A stretch of DNA of 64,000 bases from Alphaproteobacteria bacterium (GCA_014382345.1 JACNJX010000042.1:36003-100002), one strand, 5' to 3'; numbered from the stretch's first letter, positions 22,419 through 32,886 are shown. Translations and numbers: made by a program. The notes: generated by a model not told the origin, from the sequence alone.

Positions 22419-22677
22419 ATTCGGGGAAAAAGCGGATTTCTGCCGCACAGGCGCCCTCGCCGGATTCGCCGCGGGGGCGACCGTAGCAGGCGGGGTTTGG
22501 ATACAAAACGACACATTCCGAAACAAAATTAGATGCCGGTTTCGGCTAAAGTCCCCCTTAAGAAAAAGGGTTTTACCCGGAGACGGGGGCAGGGTGGCTT
22601 TAGCTGCCAGTGGATACTTTGGGTTCTGTCAGGGGAGACGGGTATGTCAGGGGGGACGGACCGGATGATTGGTCACG

Positions 22678-25314
22678 ATGTTTAAGAACGCGAAATTCGG
22701 CCACAGGATCACGTTGAGCGTCAGCCTTTTGCTACTGGTTATGCTGTTTGCCGGCGTCGGCGCGTTCGTCTACGCCCAGTACCAGGAATTCACTCGCGAC
22801 GTCAAGGAGCAGGCGGGCCATGTCCTCGGCGTTGTGGAATCCGTCCACACCCAGGCCATGCTGAACCGGGGCGACAAGGATGACAACAATCCCGTCCTCG
22901 ACGCGCTCAACGGCACGCTCGAGCAATACAACCGTTCCGCCAAGGACTACGGGCATGACTTGAAACTGTGGCTGGTGATGGGGCCGAAGGTCGAGGCCTT
23001 TCAGAAAAAAACCGGGCGTAAGGAAATCGAGCCGCCGCGCGATGCCGTCGATCGCGATGTCCTGAAAACCGGCGCTTCGGTCGGGCGCATGGTGGCGGGC
23101 GGAATTTACCGCTACACCCGCCCGGTGATTCTGGGCCGGGGCGTGGCCAGGGATGAAAAATGTCTCCAGTGCCACGGCGTGGATATGGGGATGGCCGAAG
23201 GCGATGTCATCGGCGCTTATTCCGTCGGTCTGTCGGTCAAAGAGCAGCGAGACGAATTCCTCCGCATTTCCACATATGCTTTTTTTGCCGCCCTTCTGGT
23301 CACCTTTGCGGTTCTCCTGACCAACGCCTTTCTCCTCAGCCGCATGGCCGGCGAACCCATCACTCGTTTGACGCAGGCCATGGGCCGGCTGGTGGACGGC
23401 GAATGGGTGGACAAAATTCCCGGCCGCGAGCGCGATGACGAAATCGGCGCCATGGCCCGTGCGCTGGAGATTTTCCGGGAAAACGACGTCAAGCGCCGCC
23501 GCGCCGAAATTGACCTTCTGCGGACCCGCGACGAAATGGAGCAGCGCGTCGATAACCGAACCCGGGAACTGAAGGAAGCCGGCCAACTCGCAAACGCCGT
23601 TTTCGTAAACGCCGCCGAAGGGATCATCACGTCGGATGAAAAAGGCCGGATCGAGACCTTCAATCCGATGGCGGAAAATTTGTTCGGCTACACCGCGGAC
23701 GAGGTTATCGGCCAAAACCTCAAGGTCCTGATGGCCTCGGGCCATGCCAGGAAACACGACGGCTACATCGACAATTACCTGGATACCGGTAAGGGCAAGA
23801 TCCTGGGCGTACGGGAACGCGAACTGATGGCCCGGCGCAAGGACGGGACCCTGTTTCCGTTCGAACTGAACGTGGCGGAATTCTTCCTCGGCGGCGAACG
23901 CAAGTTCATCGGCACCATGCGCGACATCACCAACCGAAAGAAGGCGGAGGAAAAGATCCGCAGCGCCGCCGAAAAGCAGTCCCTGTTACAGGCGGTAGCC
24001 CAGGCGGCAAACGAATCGCGCATCGTCGAAGTCGCCATGGAAGCGGCCCTGAACGCGGTCTGCGAACACACCGGATGGCCTGTCGGGCATGTCTATGTGC
24101 CGTCTGAAGACGATCCGGACGTGCTGGTGTCATCGGGGCTGTGGCATCTGGCCTCGCCCGAGCGTTTGGGGGGGTTTCGACGGGTATCGGAATCGCTTGC
24201 GTTCGCCGCGGGCGAAGGCCTGCCGGGCCGGGTGCTGGAAAACGGAAAGCCGGCCTGGATCACCGATCTGCCCGTGGACAAGAATTTCCCGCGGGCCGAA
24301 CTGGCGCGCGAAATCAAGCTTGCCTCCGGTATTGCGTTCCCCATCCTGGTGCGGGGCGAGGTGGCGGCTGTGATGGAATTCTTTTCCGACATACGCCATG
24401 AAGAAGACCAGGAAATGCTTGTTATCATGGGACAGATCGGCGCCCAGATCGGACAGGTCATCGAACGCAACCGGGCGCTGGAGCAATTGGCGACCGCCAT
24501 GGAAAGAACCGAACTGGCCAACCGCGCCAAAACGGAATTCCTGGCCAACATGTCCCACGAACTGCGCACGCCGCTGAATTCCATCATCGGGTTTTCCGAG
24601 GTCGTGATGAACGAGATTTTCGGTTCGATCGAAAACGAGCGTTACGCTGGCTACGTGTCCGATATCCATTCTTCGGGCAGGCATCTTCTGGAGCTGATCA
24701 ACGATATTCTTGACGTCTCCAAGATCGAGGCCGGCGCCATGGACCTGGTGGAAGAAGATCTTGACGTGGAAGAGGTCATTTGGGAATCCGTGCGCGTGGT
24801 CAAGGGCCGCGCCGAAAGCGGGGAGATCCGCCTAAGCGTTTCCATCGACAGCACGTTTCCCCGCCTCAGGGCCGATGCCGTGCGGTTTAAGCAGATTCTG
24901 CTCAACCTTTTGTCCAACGCCATCAAGTTCACACCCAAGGGCGGCTCCGTGCGCATCGAGGCCGAATTGGAACCGGGCGGCGGCTTGGCCCTCTCCATCA
25001 CCGACACCGGCATCGGTGTTTCCGAAGACGAACTGGAAAAGGTTTTGCAGCCGTTCACCCAGGCCTCCAGCGGCCTCGACCGCCGTCACGAAGGCACCGG
25101 GCTTGGGCTTTATCTGGTCAAGGCGCTGGCCGAAGAACACGACGGCAGCCTGGATATCGCCAGCCGCCTCAATCACGGCACCACGGTCACCGTCCGCTTC
25201 CCGGCGAAAAGAGTCCTTCCGGCCGCCGACCAGGACAGCCCGGAAAGCGCCGATAGGGCCTCCCCCGAAGATCCCCCGGAAGAGAAGAAACTGGCGGGAA
25301 ACGACGCCGGTTAG
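22678..25314 (+). CDS. Periplasmic heme-motif (DUF3365/Tll0287-like) HAMP-PAS-GAF histidine kinase
   Basis: The 878-residue kinase has TM1 at about 13-35, a periplasmic DUF3365-like sensor (about 36-200) carrying C162-L-Q-C165-H166, a c-type heme attachment motif, TM2 at about 205-225 and a HAMP domain. Then come a PAS domain (about 310-425, with KHDGYIDNY), a GAF domain (about 440-590), HisKA with His627 in NMSHELRTPLNS, and HATPase with NLLSNAIKF, DTGIGV and GTGLGLYL. It probably senses redox state, O2 or NO through heme (inference). The start is uncertain: ATG 22678 is used, and TTG 22669 is possible. The kinase core closely resembles that of the kinase at 11383-13788. No response regulator is adjacent. 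Confidence 0.88.
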   Translation: MFKNAKFGHRITLSVSLLLLVMLFAGVGAFVYAQYQEFTRDVKEQAGHVLGVVESVHTQAMLNRGDKDDNNPVLDALNGTLEQYNRSAKDYGHDLKLWLVMGPKVEAFQKKTGRKEIEPPRDAVDRDVLKTGASVGRMVAGGIYRYTRPVILGRGVARDEKCLQCHGVDMGMAEGDVIGAYSVGLSVKEQRDEFLRISTYAFFAALLVTFAVLLTNAFLLSRMAGEPITRLTQAMGRLVDGEWVDKIPGRERDDEIGAMARALEIFRENDVKRRRAEIDLLRTRDEMEQRVDNRTRELKEAGQLANAVFVNAAEGIITSDEKGRIETFNPMAENLFGYTADEVIGQNLKVLMASGHARKHDGYIDNYLDTGKGKILGVRERELMARRKDGTLFPFELNVAEFFLGGERKFIGTMRDITNRKKAEEKIRSAAEKQSLLQAVAQAANESRIVEVAMEAALNAVCEHTGWPVGHVYVPSEDDPDVLVSSGLWHLASPERLGGFRRVSESLAFAAGEGLPGRVLENGKPAWITDLPVDKNFPRAELAREIKLASGIAFPILVRGEVAAVMEFFSDIRHEEDQEMLVIMGQIGAQIGQVIERNRALEQLATAMERTELANRAKTEFLANMSHELRTPLNSIIGFSEVVMNEIFGSIENERYAGYVSDIHSSGRHLLELINDILDVSKIEAGAMDLVEEDLDVEEVIWESVRVVKGRAESGEIRLSVSIDSTFPRLRADAVRFKQILLNLLSNAIKFTPKGGSVRIEAELEPGGGLALSITDTGIGVSEDELEKVLQPFTQASSGLDRRHEGTGLGLYLVKALAEEHDGSLDIASRLNHGTTVTVRFPAKRVLPAADQDSPESADRASPEDPPEEKKLAGNDAG

Positions 25315-25355
25315 AGGCGCGCCAAAGTTAGCCACCCGGCTGCCTGGCAGCCAAA

Positions 25356-26306
25356 TTATCCGTAAGACACGCAGGCCGAACAGACCGTTTCGCGCACGTC
25401 ACCGCTTAGATGGGCGGTGCGCAGGTCCTGGAACTTCTGCGCGTGCCAGGCCTCCATGAACGGCTGGGTCTTCAGGTCGCCCATGCGAAAGCGCCCGTCG
25501 TGGTCGAAGCAGCACGCCGACAGGAAGCCGTCGTAGGTGACCCGCGCCTCGGTGAACAGCGACCAGCACGGAACCGGATCGCGCATGTTGTCGGCGCGTC
25601 CCGGATTGCCGCCGCTAATGGTCCAGCCCTGTTCGTTTTCGGCGACGCCGACCAGGTCGGCCTGAGAATACAGCGGCAGGGAATAGACCTGGTCCAGCAG
25701 CGGTTCGACCTCATCGACCACGGCCTGCATGCGCTCACCCTGGTCTCCGTCATACTTGATGTAAGACGCGTAGACGCCGCAGTCGAAATTGCCTTCGTCG
25801 CGGATGCGGGCGGCGTCCTTGAGGTTCCGGGTAACATCGTCCCAGATCGATTCCTTGACCCGCGCGATATCGGAAAACTGTTCCCCGTCGGCGTAATTGA
25901 GCGAGAATTTCATGCTGTCGAGGCCGGCCTCCATGCAGGCGCGAACCTTGTCCGGGGTGGCCAGCGAGCCGTTGGTGGTGATGAAGACATAGGGAAAGCC
26001 TTCCTCCTTGGCCGCACGGATGGCGTCGGGCAGCCAGTCGAGGATGAAACTTTCGCCGAGATAAAACATGCCGACTTCCTCGACCCCGGAGCGGCGCAAT
26101 TCCTTCAGGAGTTTCAGGTAGAAGTCCCAGTCCATGTCGCCCTTGTCGCGCAGCTTTTCGGCGGTGGCGCAAAACGAACATTTGAAATTACAGCGTGCCG
26201 TCAATTCGATCTTGCAGCTTTTCGGGCATGGCGGCGCCGCCACCCGGCGGTCATCCGCAATGCCGGTGATGGCGTCGACCCGGTCTGTAATCTTTCCCCT
26301 GCCCAT
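25356..26306 (-). CDS. Radical SAM / SPASM domain protein
   Basis: The 316-residue protein has the radical SAM cluster motif CNFKCSFC near residue 34, the MFYLGESFILDW and FITTNGSLA segments of the barrel, and a C-terminal SPASM-type cysteine set (PCWSLF, LSACCFDHDG and VCSACVSYG). Such enzymes use S-adenosylmethionine and 4Fe-4S clusters, often to modify peptides or proteins. No precursor peptide is recognised next to it. AGGGAG 7 nt upstream fixes the ATG at 26306, rejecting the longer frame from 26492. Confidence 0.88.
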   Translation of the reverse strand: MGRGKITDRVDAITGIADDRRVAAPPCPKSCKIELTARCNFKCSFCATAEKLRDKGDMDWDFYLKLLKELRRSGVEEVGMFYLGESFILDWLPDAIRAAKEEGFPYVFITTNGSLATPDKVRACMEAGLDSMKFSLNYADGEQFSDIARVKESIWDDVTRNLKDAARIRDEGNFDCGVYASYIKYDGDQGERMQAVVDEVEPLLDQVYSLPLYSQADLVGVAENEQGWTISGGNPGRADNMRDPVPCWSLFTEARVTYDGFLSACCFDHDGRFRMGDLKTQPFMEAWHAQKFQDLRTAHLSGDVRETVCSACVSYG

Positions 26307-26577
26307 AGCATGGCTCCCTGTGCTTCGATGGTCCTCAATGATATGGCGGCCATTGTCACCGGATGCGCACCCCACTGCCTTGATAACGGTTAAGCTTTGG
26401 CTCTCGTAAAAATTAGGTATTTTAAACGAAAAAAAGAAAGAAATGACGGCATCAGGACGACATCTCGCCCGCCAAACACGCGGGTTGTCCACAGGTCTGT
26501 GCGTTGTGAGCCGTCACCGGGAGCGATAAAGTGACCGCGAAGCCAAAGACCAAAAAACCGGCGGGAGGCCGACACCA

Positions 26578-29391
26578 GTGGATAAGGTCCTAAACGGAAA
26601 ACCGCACCACGTTTACCTGATCGACGGGTCGGGCTTCATCTTCCGCGCCTACTACGGCATCAAGGCCGATATGCGGCGACCCGACGGCACCCAGGTCAAC
26701 GCGGTCTATGGCTTCACCCGGATGCTGATGAAGATGGTCGCAGACACCGACGCCGACCACATTGCCGTCGTCTTTGACCGCGCGCGCAAGACCTTCCGCA
26801 GCGACATCTACCCGGAATACAAAGCCAACCGCGACGCGCCGCCCGACGACCTGATCCCGCAGTTCGAGTTGGTACGCGAAGCCACCCGTGCGCTCAACGT
26901 CGCCGCCATCGATATGGACGGCTTCGAAGCCGACGACCTGATCGCCACCTATACCAAGCACGCCCTGGAACAGGGGGCCGACGTCACCATCGTGTCATCG
27001 GACAAGGATTTGATGCAATTGGTAGGGCCCCGCGTGACCATGCTGGACGCCATGAAAAACAAGGTCATCGGCCCGGACGAGGTGGTGGAAAAATTCGGCG
27101 TCGGCCCCGACCGGGTGATCGACGTTCAGGCCCTGGCCGGTGATTCGTCGGACAACGTACCGGGCGTGCAAGGCATCGGCATCAAGACGGCGGCGCTGCT
27201 GATCAACGAATACGGCGACCTGGACGCGGTGCTGGAACGCGCCCACGAGGTCAAACAAACCAAGCGCCGCGAAAAACTGATGGAAGAGGCCGACTCGGCC
27301 CGCATTTCGCGCCAACTGGTGACGCTCAGGGATGACGTTCCGGTGGAACACGACCTGTCCACGTTCGCCGTCCGGGAAACGCAAGGCGAAACCCTGATGG
27401 CGTTTTTGGCAGAACAGGGCTTCAAGTCGATGATAAAATCGGCGGAGGCGAAGTTCGGCGTGACCGCATCAGATATGCTTGCATCGAATACCGCTGCCTC
27501 GGACCCCCAGACTCCCGACGCTCGCGGCGTCGGGCAAGCGGTGTACGAACTGGTCCAGAGCGTGGACGCGCTCGAGGCCTGGATCGAAGAGGCGGTAAAG
27601 GCCGGGGCCGTCGCGGTGGATACGGAAACCACATCGCTGGATGCGTTGCAGGCCGAACTGGTCGGCGTGTCGCTGTCGGTGACGCCGGGCCGGGCCTGCT
27701 ACGTCCCGCTCGGCCACAAGCAACCGGCGGCGCAGGGCTCCCTCGATCTGGGTGGCGGTGATGATAGCGCAAGCGGCGACGTGCCGCAGCAGATCCCGCT
27801 GAATAAGGCGCTGGCGCTGTTGAAGCCGCTGCTGGAAAACCCGTCGGTCCTGAAGATCGGCCAGAACATCAAATACGACATGCTTGTGCTGTCGCGCCAC
27901 GGCGTTTCCGTGACCCCGGTCGACGACACCATGCTGATCAGCTACGTGCTGGCGGGCGGGCTGCATGGCCACGGCATGGACGACCTGGCGAGGAAATACC
28001 TCGACCATGACACGATCAAGTACGCCGACGTTACCGGCACCGGCAAGGCCAAGGTGACCTTCGACATGGTGGCGCTGGACAAGGCGCTGGATTACGCGGC
28101 GGAAGACGCCGACATCACCGGCCGTTTACACCAGACCCTGAAGCCGCGCCTGGTTCAGGACCACATGGTCAGCGTTTACGAAACCCTGGAACGCCCGCTG
28201 GTGCCGGTCCTGTTCGAGATGGAACGCACCGGCATCAAGGTCGACGGCAAGGAACTGAAACGCCTGTCGGACGATTTCGCTGCCCGCTTAAGCGTGCTGG
28301 AAACCGATATCCACAAGCTGGCGGGGCGTGAATTCAATGTCGGCTCGCCGAAGCAGCTTGGCGAAATCCTGTTCGATGAAATGGGCCTGTCCGGCGGTAA
28401 AAAAGGCAAGACCGGTGCCTACGCCACCGGCGTAGACGTGCTGGAGGGTCTTATCGATCAGGGCAACGATCTGCCGGCCCGGGTGCTCGACTGGCGGCAA
28501 CTGGCGAAGCTGAAAAGCACGTATTCGGACGCCCTGATGGAACAGACAAATCCGGACACCGGCCGGGTGCACACGTCTTATTCGCAAGGCGCCGTGTCGA
28601 CCGGGCGGCTGGCATCGTCCCGGCCGAATTTGCAAAACATTCCGGTGCGCACGGAAGAAGGCCGCAAAATCCGGAAAGCTTTCATCGCCGATAAGGGCAT
28701 GGTGTTGCTGAGCGCCGATTATTCGCAGATCGAACTGCGCCTGCTCGCCCATGTGGCGGAGATCGATGCGCTGAAAGACGCCTTCCACGCCGGCCAGGAT
28801 ATCCACGCCCTGACCGCAAGCCAGGTCTTCGGCGACCCGGTGGAAGGCATGGACCCGATGGTCCGGCGCAAGGCCAAGGCGATCAACTTCGGCATCATCT
28901 ACGGCATTTCCGCGTTCGGCCTGGCGCGCCAGCTTGGCATCGAAAATAGCGAGGCCAGGGCCTACATCGACGCCTATTTCGAAAAATATCCGGGCATTGC
29001 CGATTATATGGAACGGACCAAGGAACAGGCCCGCCAACAAGGTTTTGTCACCACGCTGTTCGGGCGCAAGTGCCACATCAAATCCATCAACGAGAAGAAC
29101 CCCAACGTCCGGGGATTGGGTGAGCGGGCCGCCATCAACGCGCCGATCCAGGGCGGCGCCGCCGACATCATCAAGCGTGCCATGATCCGTCTGCCGGGGG
29201 CCTTGGGGCAAGCCGGTCTCAAGGCCCGCATGCTGCTACAGGTGCACGATGAGCTGATTTTCGAGGTCCCGGCCAAGGAGCTGGACGCCACCAGGGATTT
29301 GGTAAAAACGGTGATGGAAGGGGCCGCGCATCTGGACGTTCCCTTGATCGTCGATACCGGCGCCGGCGACAACTGGGACGAGGCTCATTGA
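26578..29391 (+). CDS. polA: DNA polymerase I
   Basis: The 937-residue protein has all three PolA domains. The 5'-3' exonuclease/flap domain (about 1-300) contains FRAYYGI, VFDRARKTFR and GDSSDNVPGVQGIG. The 3'-5' proofreading domain (about 320-520) keeps VAVDTETTSLD, IGQNIKYDMLVL and YAAEDADIT, so it should be active. The polymerase domain has motif A LLSADYSQIELRLLAH, motif B RRKAKAINFGIIYGIS and motif C LLQVHDELIFEVP. It fills gaps and removes primers in replication and repair. The start is GTG 26578 with GGGAGG about 10 nt upstream. Its 3' end overlaps msrQ on the other strand by 7 nt. Confidence 0.97.
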   Translation: MDKVLNGKPHHVYLIDGSGFIFRAYYGIKADMRRPDGTQVNAVYGFTRMLMKMVADTDADHIAVVFDRARKTFRSDIYPEYKANRDAPPDDLIPQFELVREATRALNVAAIDMDGFEADDLIATYTKHALEQGADVTIVSSDKDLMQLVGPRVTMLDAMKNKVIGPDEVVEKFGVGPDRVIDVQALAGDSSDNVPGVQGIGIKTAALLINEYGDLDAVLERAHEVKQTKRREKLMEEADSARISRQLVTLRDDVPVEHDLSTFAVRETQGETLMAFLAEQGFKSMIKSAEAKFGVTASDMLASNTAASDPQTPDARGVGQAVYELVQSVDALEAWIEEAVKAGAVAVDTETTSLDALQAELVGVSLSVTPGRACYVPLGHKQPAAQGSLDLGGGDDSASGDVPQQIPLNKALALLKPLLENPSVLKIGQNIKYDMLVLSRHGVSVTPVDDTMLISYVLAGGLHGHGMDDLARKYLDHDTIKYADVTGTGKAKVTFDMVALDKALDYAAEDADITGRLHQTLKPRLVQDHMVSVYETLERPLVPVLFEMERTGIKVDGKELKRLSDDFAARLSVLETDIHKLAGREFNVGSPKQLGEILFDEMGLSGGKKGKTGAYATGVDVLEGLIDQGNDLPARVLDWRQLAKLKSTYSDALMEQTNPDTGRVHTSYSQGAVSTGRLASSRPNLQNIPVRTEEGRKIRKAFIADKGMVLLSADYSQIELRLLAHVAEIDALKDAFHAGQDIHALTASQVFGDPVEGMDPMVRRKAKAINFGIIYGISAFGLARQLGIENSEARAYIDAYFEKYPGIADYMERTKEQARQQGFVTTLFGRKCHIKSINEKNPNVRGLGERAAINAPIQGGAADIIKRAMIRLPGALGQAGLKARMLLQVHDELIFEVPAKELDATRDLVKTVMEGAAHLDVPLIVDTGAGDNWDEAH

Positions 29392-30041
29392 GCCGGTTTT
29401 GCCCCTCCGCTTCGGGCTTTTTTCCGTCCCGCCTGGACCACCCGGTAGCCCAACAGGACGGCGCAGATGGCGGCATAAATAATGGGCTCAAGCTGGATGC
29501 CCTTGCGCATCATATAGAAGTGCAGGCAGGCCAGGAGTCCTGCCGGGTAGACCAGTTTGTGCAGCCGCGTCCACCGCTTGCCGCCGAGCCGCTTGATCAT
29601 GGCATTGGTCGACGTCGCCGCCAGCGGCGCCAGCAGAACGAAACAGACCATACCGACGGTGATGTAGTTGCGCTTGGTGATATCGCGCCAGATTTCCCGC
29701 CAGTCGAAAAACTGGTCCAGGCCGATATAGCTGGACAGGTGCAGGCAGACGTAAAAAAACGCATAGAGCCCGATCATGCGCCGGAAGCGCATCAGCCCGG
29801 ACCAGCCCCCGTACCTGCTCATGACGCGGCTGACCGGCGTGACGGCCAGCGCCGCCAGCAGGAAGCGGATCGCCCAGTCGCCCAGGAAGCGGTTGATGTA
29901 TTCGATGGGGTTGGCGCCGAGCGGCCCCGCCGGGCCGAAGCCGCTGCTCACGGCGGCCCACGTCACCCACGCCAGCGGGCCGAGGGCAAGGATGAAGACC
30001 ACCGGTTTGGCGGCTTTGTGGGAAAACATATTGCGACTCAT
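29385..30041 (-). CDS. msrQ: Protein-methionine-sulfoxide reductase heme-binding membrane subunit
   Basis: The 218-residue membrane protein has five or six hydrophobic segments and the ferric-reductase-like core of MsrQ: FRRMIGLYAFFYVCLHLSSYIG and RLHKLVYPAGLLACLHFY, whose histidines bind b-type heme. MsrQ passes electrons from the respiratory chain to MsrP in the periplasm. It lies 63 nt downstream of msrP in the usual order. Confidence 0.94.
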   Translation of the reverse strand: MSRNMFSHKAAKPVVFILALGPLAWVTWAAVSSGFGPAGPLGANPIEYINRFLGDWAIRFLLAALAVTPVSRVMSRYGGWSGLMRFRRMIGLYAFFYVCLHLSSYIGLDQFFDWREIWRDITKRNYITVGMVCFVLLAPLAATSTNAMIKRLGGKRWTRLHKLVYPAGLLACLHFYMMRKGIQLEPIIYAAICAVLLGYRVVQAGRKKARSGGAKPAQ

Positions 30042-30104
30042 GAATCGGTTATAGCGGAATTAGAACCCCTGAGGGACACCCGTCACGGTTCGGGGCGCAG
30101 GCCG

Positions 30105-31088
30105 CTAAAAAAGCTTCCGAAGATCCATGCCGGCGTACATCTGGCCGACCTCTTCCTCGTAGCCGTTGAACATCTTGGTCGGGCGTTTGAGAAAATCGCC
30201 GATGCGGCGTTCCTTGGCCTGACTCCATCGGGGGTGATTCACGCTTGGGTTGACGTTGGAATAAAACCCGTATTCGCGGGCCGCGGACTGGTTCCAGGAC
30301 GTCGGCGGCTGCTCTGCCTGGAACGTCATCTTGACGATCGACTTGATCGCCTTGAAGCCGTACTTCCAGGGAACCATCAGGCGGATCGGTGCGCCGTTCT
30401 GGTTGGGCAGCACTTCGCCGTACAGCCCGACGACCAGCAGTGTCAGCGGGTTCATGGCCTCGTCGATGCGCAGGCCCTCCTTGTACGGCCATTGGAGGAC
30501 CCGGCGGTTTTGGCCCGGCATCCGTTTCGGATCGTTGAGGGTTTCGAAGGCGACGTACTTGGCGTTGCCGGTCGGGCCCATGCGCTTGATGACGTCGGCG
30601 AGCGGAATACCTACCCAAGGAACGACCATGGACCATGCCTCGACGCAGCGAAACCGGTAGACGCGTTCTTCCAGCTGGTGGGGCTTGATAAAATCCTCAA
30701 GGTCATAGACGCCGGGTTTCTCCACAGCGCCCTCGATCGCCAGGCTCCAGGGCTTGGGGTTGAACTTGGTGGCGCGTTCCGCCGGGTCGGTCTTGCCGGT
30801 GCCGAATTCATAAAAGTTGTTGTACGTGGTGACCGCCTTATATTCGGTCAGCTCCTCGCCCAGGGATTTTTGAGTCCATTTCGATTTTTTGACGCCTTCC
30901 AGCTTCGGGCCGCGCCCAGGGGCAGCAAGCGCGGGCGAACCAAAACCCGGAGGCGCGATGGTGCCGAAGGCAGCGCCGGCGCCGGCGATGGCGGCCGTGG
31001 TCAGAAAACGCCGGCGGTCCATGTACACCGATTTCGGGGTGATTTCGGACGACGGGACGTCAGAAGCTTTTTTGGTTTTGATCAGCAT
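30105..31088 (-). CDS. msrP: Periplasmic protein-methionine-sulfoxide reductase catalytic subunit (molybdopterin)
   Basis: The 327-residue protein has a Tat signal with twin arginines in [18 protein letters not shown] and a sulfite-oxidase-fold molybdopterin domain. The molybdenum-ligating cysteine is in [34 protein letters not shown] and the C-terminal [15 protein letters not shown] are typical of MsrP (YedY). It reduces methionine sulfoxide in periplasmic proteins using electrons from MsrQ. The ATG at 31088 (MLIKTKK) is favoured over one 15 codons upstream by family length. Confidence 0.94.
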   Translation of the reverse strand: MLIKTKKASDVPSSEITPKSVYMDRRRFLTTAAIAGAGAAFGTIAPPGFGSPALAAPGRGPKLEGVKKSKWTQKSLGEELTEYKAVTTYNNFYEFGTGKTDPAERATKFNPKPWSLAIEGAVEKPGVYDLEDFIKPHQLEERVYRFRCVEAWSMVVPWVGIPLADVIKRMGPTGNAKYVAFETLNDPKRMPGQNRRVLQWPYKEGLRIDEAMNPLTLLVVGLYGEVLPNQNGAPIRLMVPWKYGFKAIKSIVKMTFQAEQPPTSWNQSAAREYGFYSNVNPSVNHPRWSQAKERRIGDFLKRPTKMFNGYEEEVGQMYAGMDLRKLF

Positions 31089-31268
31089 GGCGGGCCTTTT
31101 TCCGAGCGAATGAACATTCTTAGCCGATTGCATAGCCTTTGCACGCCGTTCGTGTCACTAAAACCCCGTTCACAATTTAGCGAGCGGGGGGTAAAAAGCG
31201 TCTCGGCATTTTTTCTGCAACAGGGGTTGGGTGTTTTCCCGCTGGCACAAGGGCTATAGATTTCCATC

Positions 31269-31937
31269 ATGCGTGTTCTCTACCACCTCTGGATGTCGCC
31301 GACCTGCCGCAAGGTCAGGGTCGTGCTTACGGAAAAGCAGCTTGATTTCGAGATGCGCGCCGAAAACGTCTGGGAGCGGCGTTCCGAATTTCTGGCGCTT
31401 AATCCGGCGGGCGACATCCCGGTGCTGGTGGAATCCGACGGCACGGCGATATCCGGCTCCGACGCGATTACGGAATTTCTCGATGAGGTCCACCCGGTCC
31501 CACCCCTGATCGGCCGCAACGCGATCGCCCGGGCCGAGGTCAGGCGCCTGATCCATTGGTTCGACGACAAGTTCGACCGCGAGGTGACGGAAAACCTGGT
31601 CGGCCAGAAAATGATCAAACGCTATCTCGGCCAGGGTGCCCCGGATTCAGGCGCCGTGCGCGCCGGGCACGCCAATATCCACCACCATCTGGATTACGTG
31701 GGCTACCTGACCGAACGCCGCCGCTGGCTGGCAGGAGATGATTTTTCTCTGGCCGACATCGCCGCTGCGTCGCATCTGTCCTGCGTTGATTACCTGGGCG
31801 ATGTGCCGTGGTCGGATCACGAAGAGGCCAAGGACTGGTATGCCCGGGTCAAGTCCCGGCCCAGTTTCCGCCCGCTTCTGGAAGACAGCATTCCCGGCAC
31901 GCCTGCGCAGAAACACTACGCCAATCTGGATTTTTAG
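31269..31937 (+). CDS. Glutathione S-transferase family protein
   Basis: The 222-residue protein has an N-terminal thioredoxin-like GST domain (YHLWMSPTCRKVRVVLTEK; NPAGDIPVLVESDGTAISGSDAITEFLDE) with the cis-Pro and Ser/Asp glutathione contacts, and an all-helical C-terminal domain with FSLADIAAASHLSCVDYLGD. The substrate is unknown. It is followed after 83 nt by a convergent TPR gene. Confidence 0.9.
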   Translation: MRVLYHLWMSPTCRKVRVVLTEKQLDFEMRAENVWERRSEFLALNPAGDIPVLVESDGTAISGSDAITEFLDEVHPVPPLIGRNAIARAEVRRLIHWFDDKFDREVTENLVGQKMIKRYLGQGAPDSGAVRAGHANIHHHLDYVGYLTERRRWLAGDDFSLADIAAASHLSCVDYLGDVPWSDHEEAKDWYARVKSRPSFRPLLEDSIPGTPAQKHYANLDF

Positions 31938-32020
31938 CGATGATGGGCCGCCACAGCCCCGCCCCGCCTTTGCGGCCGGGCGCCGCCTCGCAATGCCCGG
32001 CTCATTGTCCGACCGGGACC

Positions 32021-32791
32021 TTACCGTCCGGTTTTGACGTCCATGCTTTCCAGGTTGCGCCGGGCGGCGTCGGCCGCCGCGCCGCCGGGATCGTTGCGGA
32101 TCACGTTGAGCCAGTCCCGCCGGGCGCCGTCGTCGTCCTGGCGCAGGCGGCGCAAATTGCCCCGTTCCAGCAGGCCGTCCGGATGGCTAGGCTGCAAGGC
32201 AAGGGCGCGTTCGATGTCCGCCAGCGCCAGCTCCAGCTTATCAAGCATGCGGTATGCCGAGGCGCGAAACACGAAGGCATCGGCTCGGCGGTCTTCCAGC
32301 GTGATGGCGCGGCTCAGGTCTTCGACGGCGCCGGTGAAGTTCTTTTGCCCACCACGCGCCTGGGCCCGGTCGATCAAAAGGTTGCCGTCATCCGGCGACA
32401 GCTTCAGGGCCGCCGTCAATACCGCTTCGGCCCGGTTCGGATTTTCTGCCAGAATCCAGGCCTGCGCCGCATGGGCCAGAAGCCCCGCCCGTACGCCGGG
32501 TTTCTGTTTCGCCCGCTCGGCCAGTTTTTCCAGCCGTCCCGCCGCTTCCACGTACTGGCGAAGCCCGATCAGGGCGGCCGCGACGCAATGGTCGGCGGCG
32601 TCTCCCCCGCCCAGGTCGCGCCAGTTCAAGGCGGTGTCGAAGGCTTCCTGCGGCGAACTTTTGGCCAGCGCCATGCAGGCGTAGTACTGGGTCGGATGGT
32701 CGATTTCCTTCGCCGCCAGCTCCTTGGCCGCCGTTCCGGTGAGAACGGCGGCAAAAAACAGGTTAGACAAAAGAGCCAAAGAGGTTCGCAT
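32021..32791 (-). CDS. Exported TPR protein
   Basis: The 256-residue protein starts with a probable Sec signal peptide (MRTSLALLSNLFFAAVLTGTA, cleavage near residue 20) and then has four or five tetratricopeptide repeats such as ANPNRAEAVLTAALKLSPDD and DKLELALADIERALALQPSHPDG. It is likely a periplasmic protein-interaction scaffold. The open frame extends further upstream to 33103, but that part runs antisense to the next gene, and the signal peptide supports ATG 32791. Confidence 0.78.
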   Translation of the reverse strand: MRTSLALLSNLFFAAVLTGTAAKELAAKEIDHPTQYYACMALAKSSPQEAFDTALNWRDLGGGDAADHCVAAALIGLRQYVEAAGRLEKLAERAKQKPGVRAGLLAHAAQAWILAENPNRAEAVLTAALKLSPDDGNLLIDRAQARGGQKNFTGAVEDLSRAITLEDRRADAFVFRASAYRMLDKLELALADIERALALQPSHPDGLLERGNLRRLRQDDDGARRDWLNVIRNDPGGAAADAARRNLESMDVKTGR

Positions 32792-32886
32792 GGTCTTGTT
32801 TCCGGTTTGCCGCTTGTCTCGGCCTCTATAACGCATATTTTTAGGGAAATCGAATGGTCCCGATTTCCCGGTCCGGAGAATATACA

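Noticed and set aside
22419..22677. Possible small gene or RNA between the zinc-finger gene and the second kinase
   Set aside because: Open frames here are minus-strand shadows rich in Arg/Pro, and the GC-rich stems are imperfect; nothing convincing was seen.
26485..26493. DnaA-box-like TTGTCCACA upstream of polA
   Set aside because: It deviates from the consensus at position 3 and is single, so chance is likely; no origin features surround it.
29388..31259. A 623-codon plus-strand open frame
   Set aside because: It is antisense to msrQ and msrP, both of which have clear family motifs; it also crosses the intergenic gap between them.
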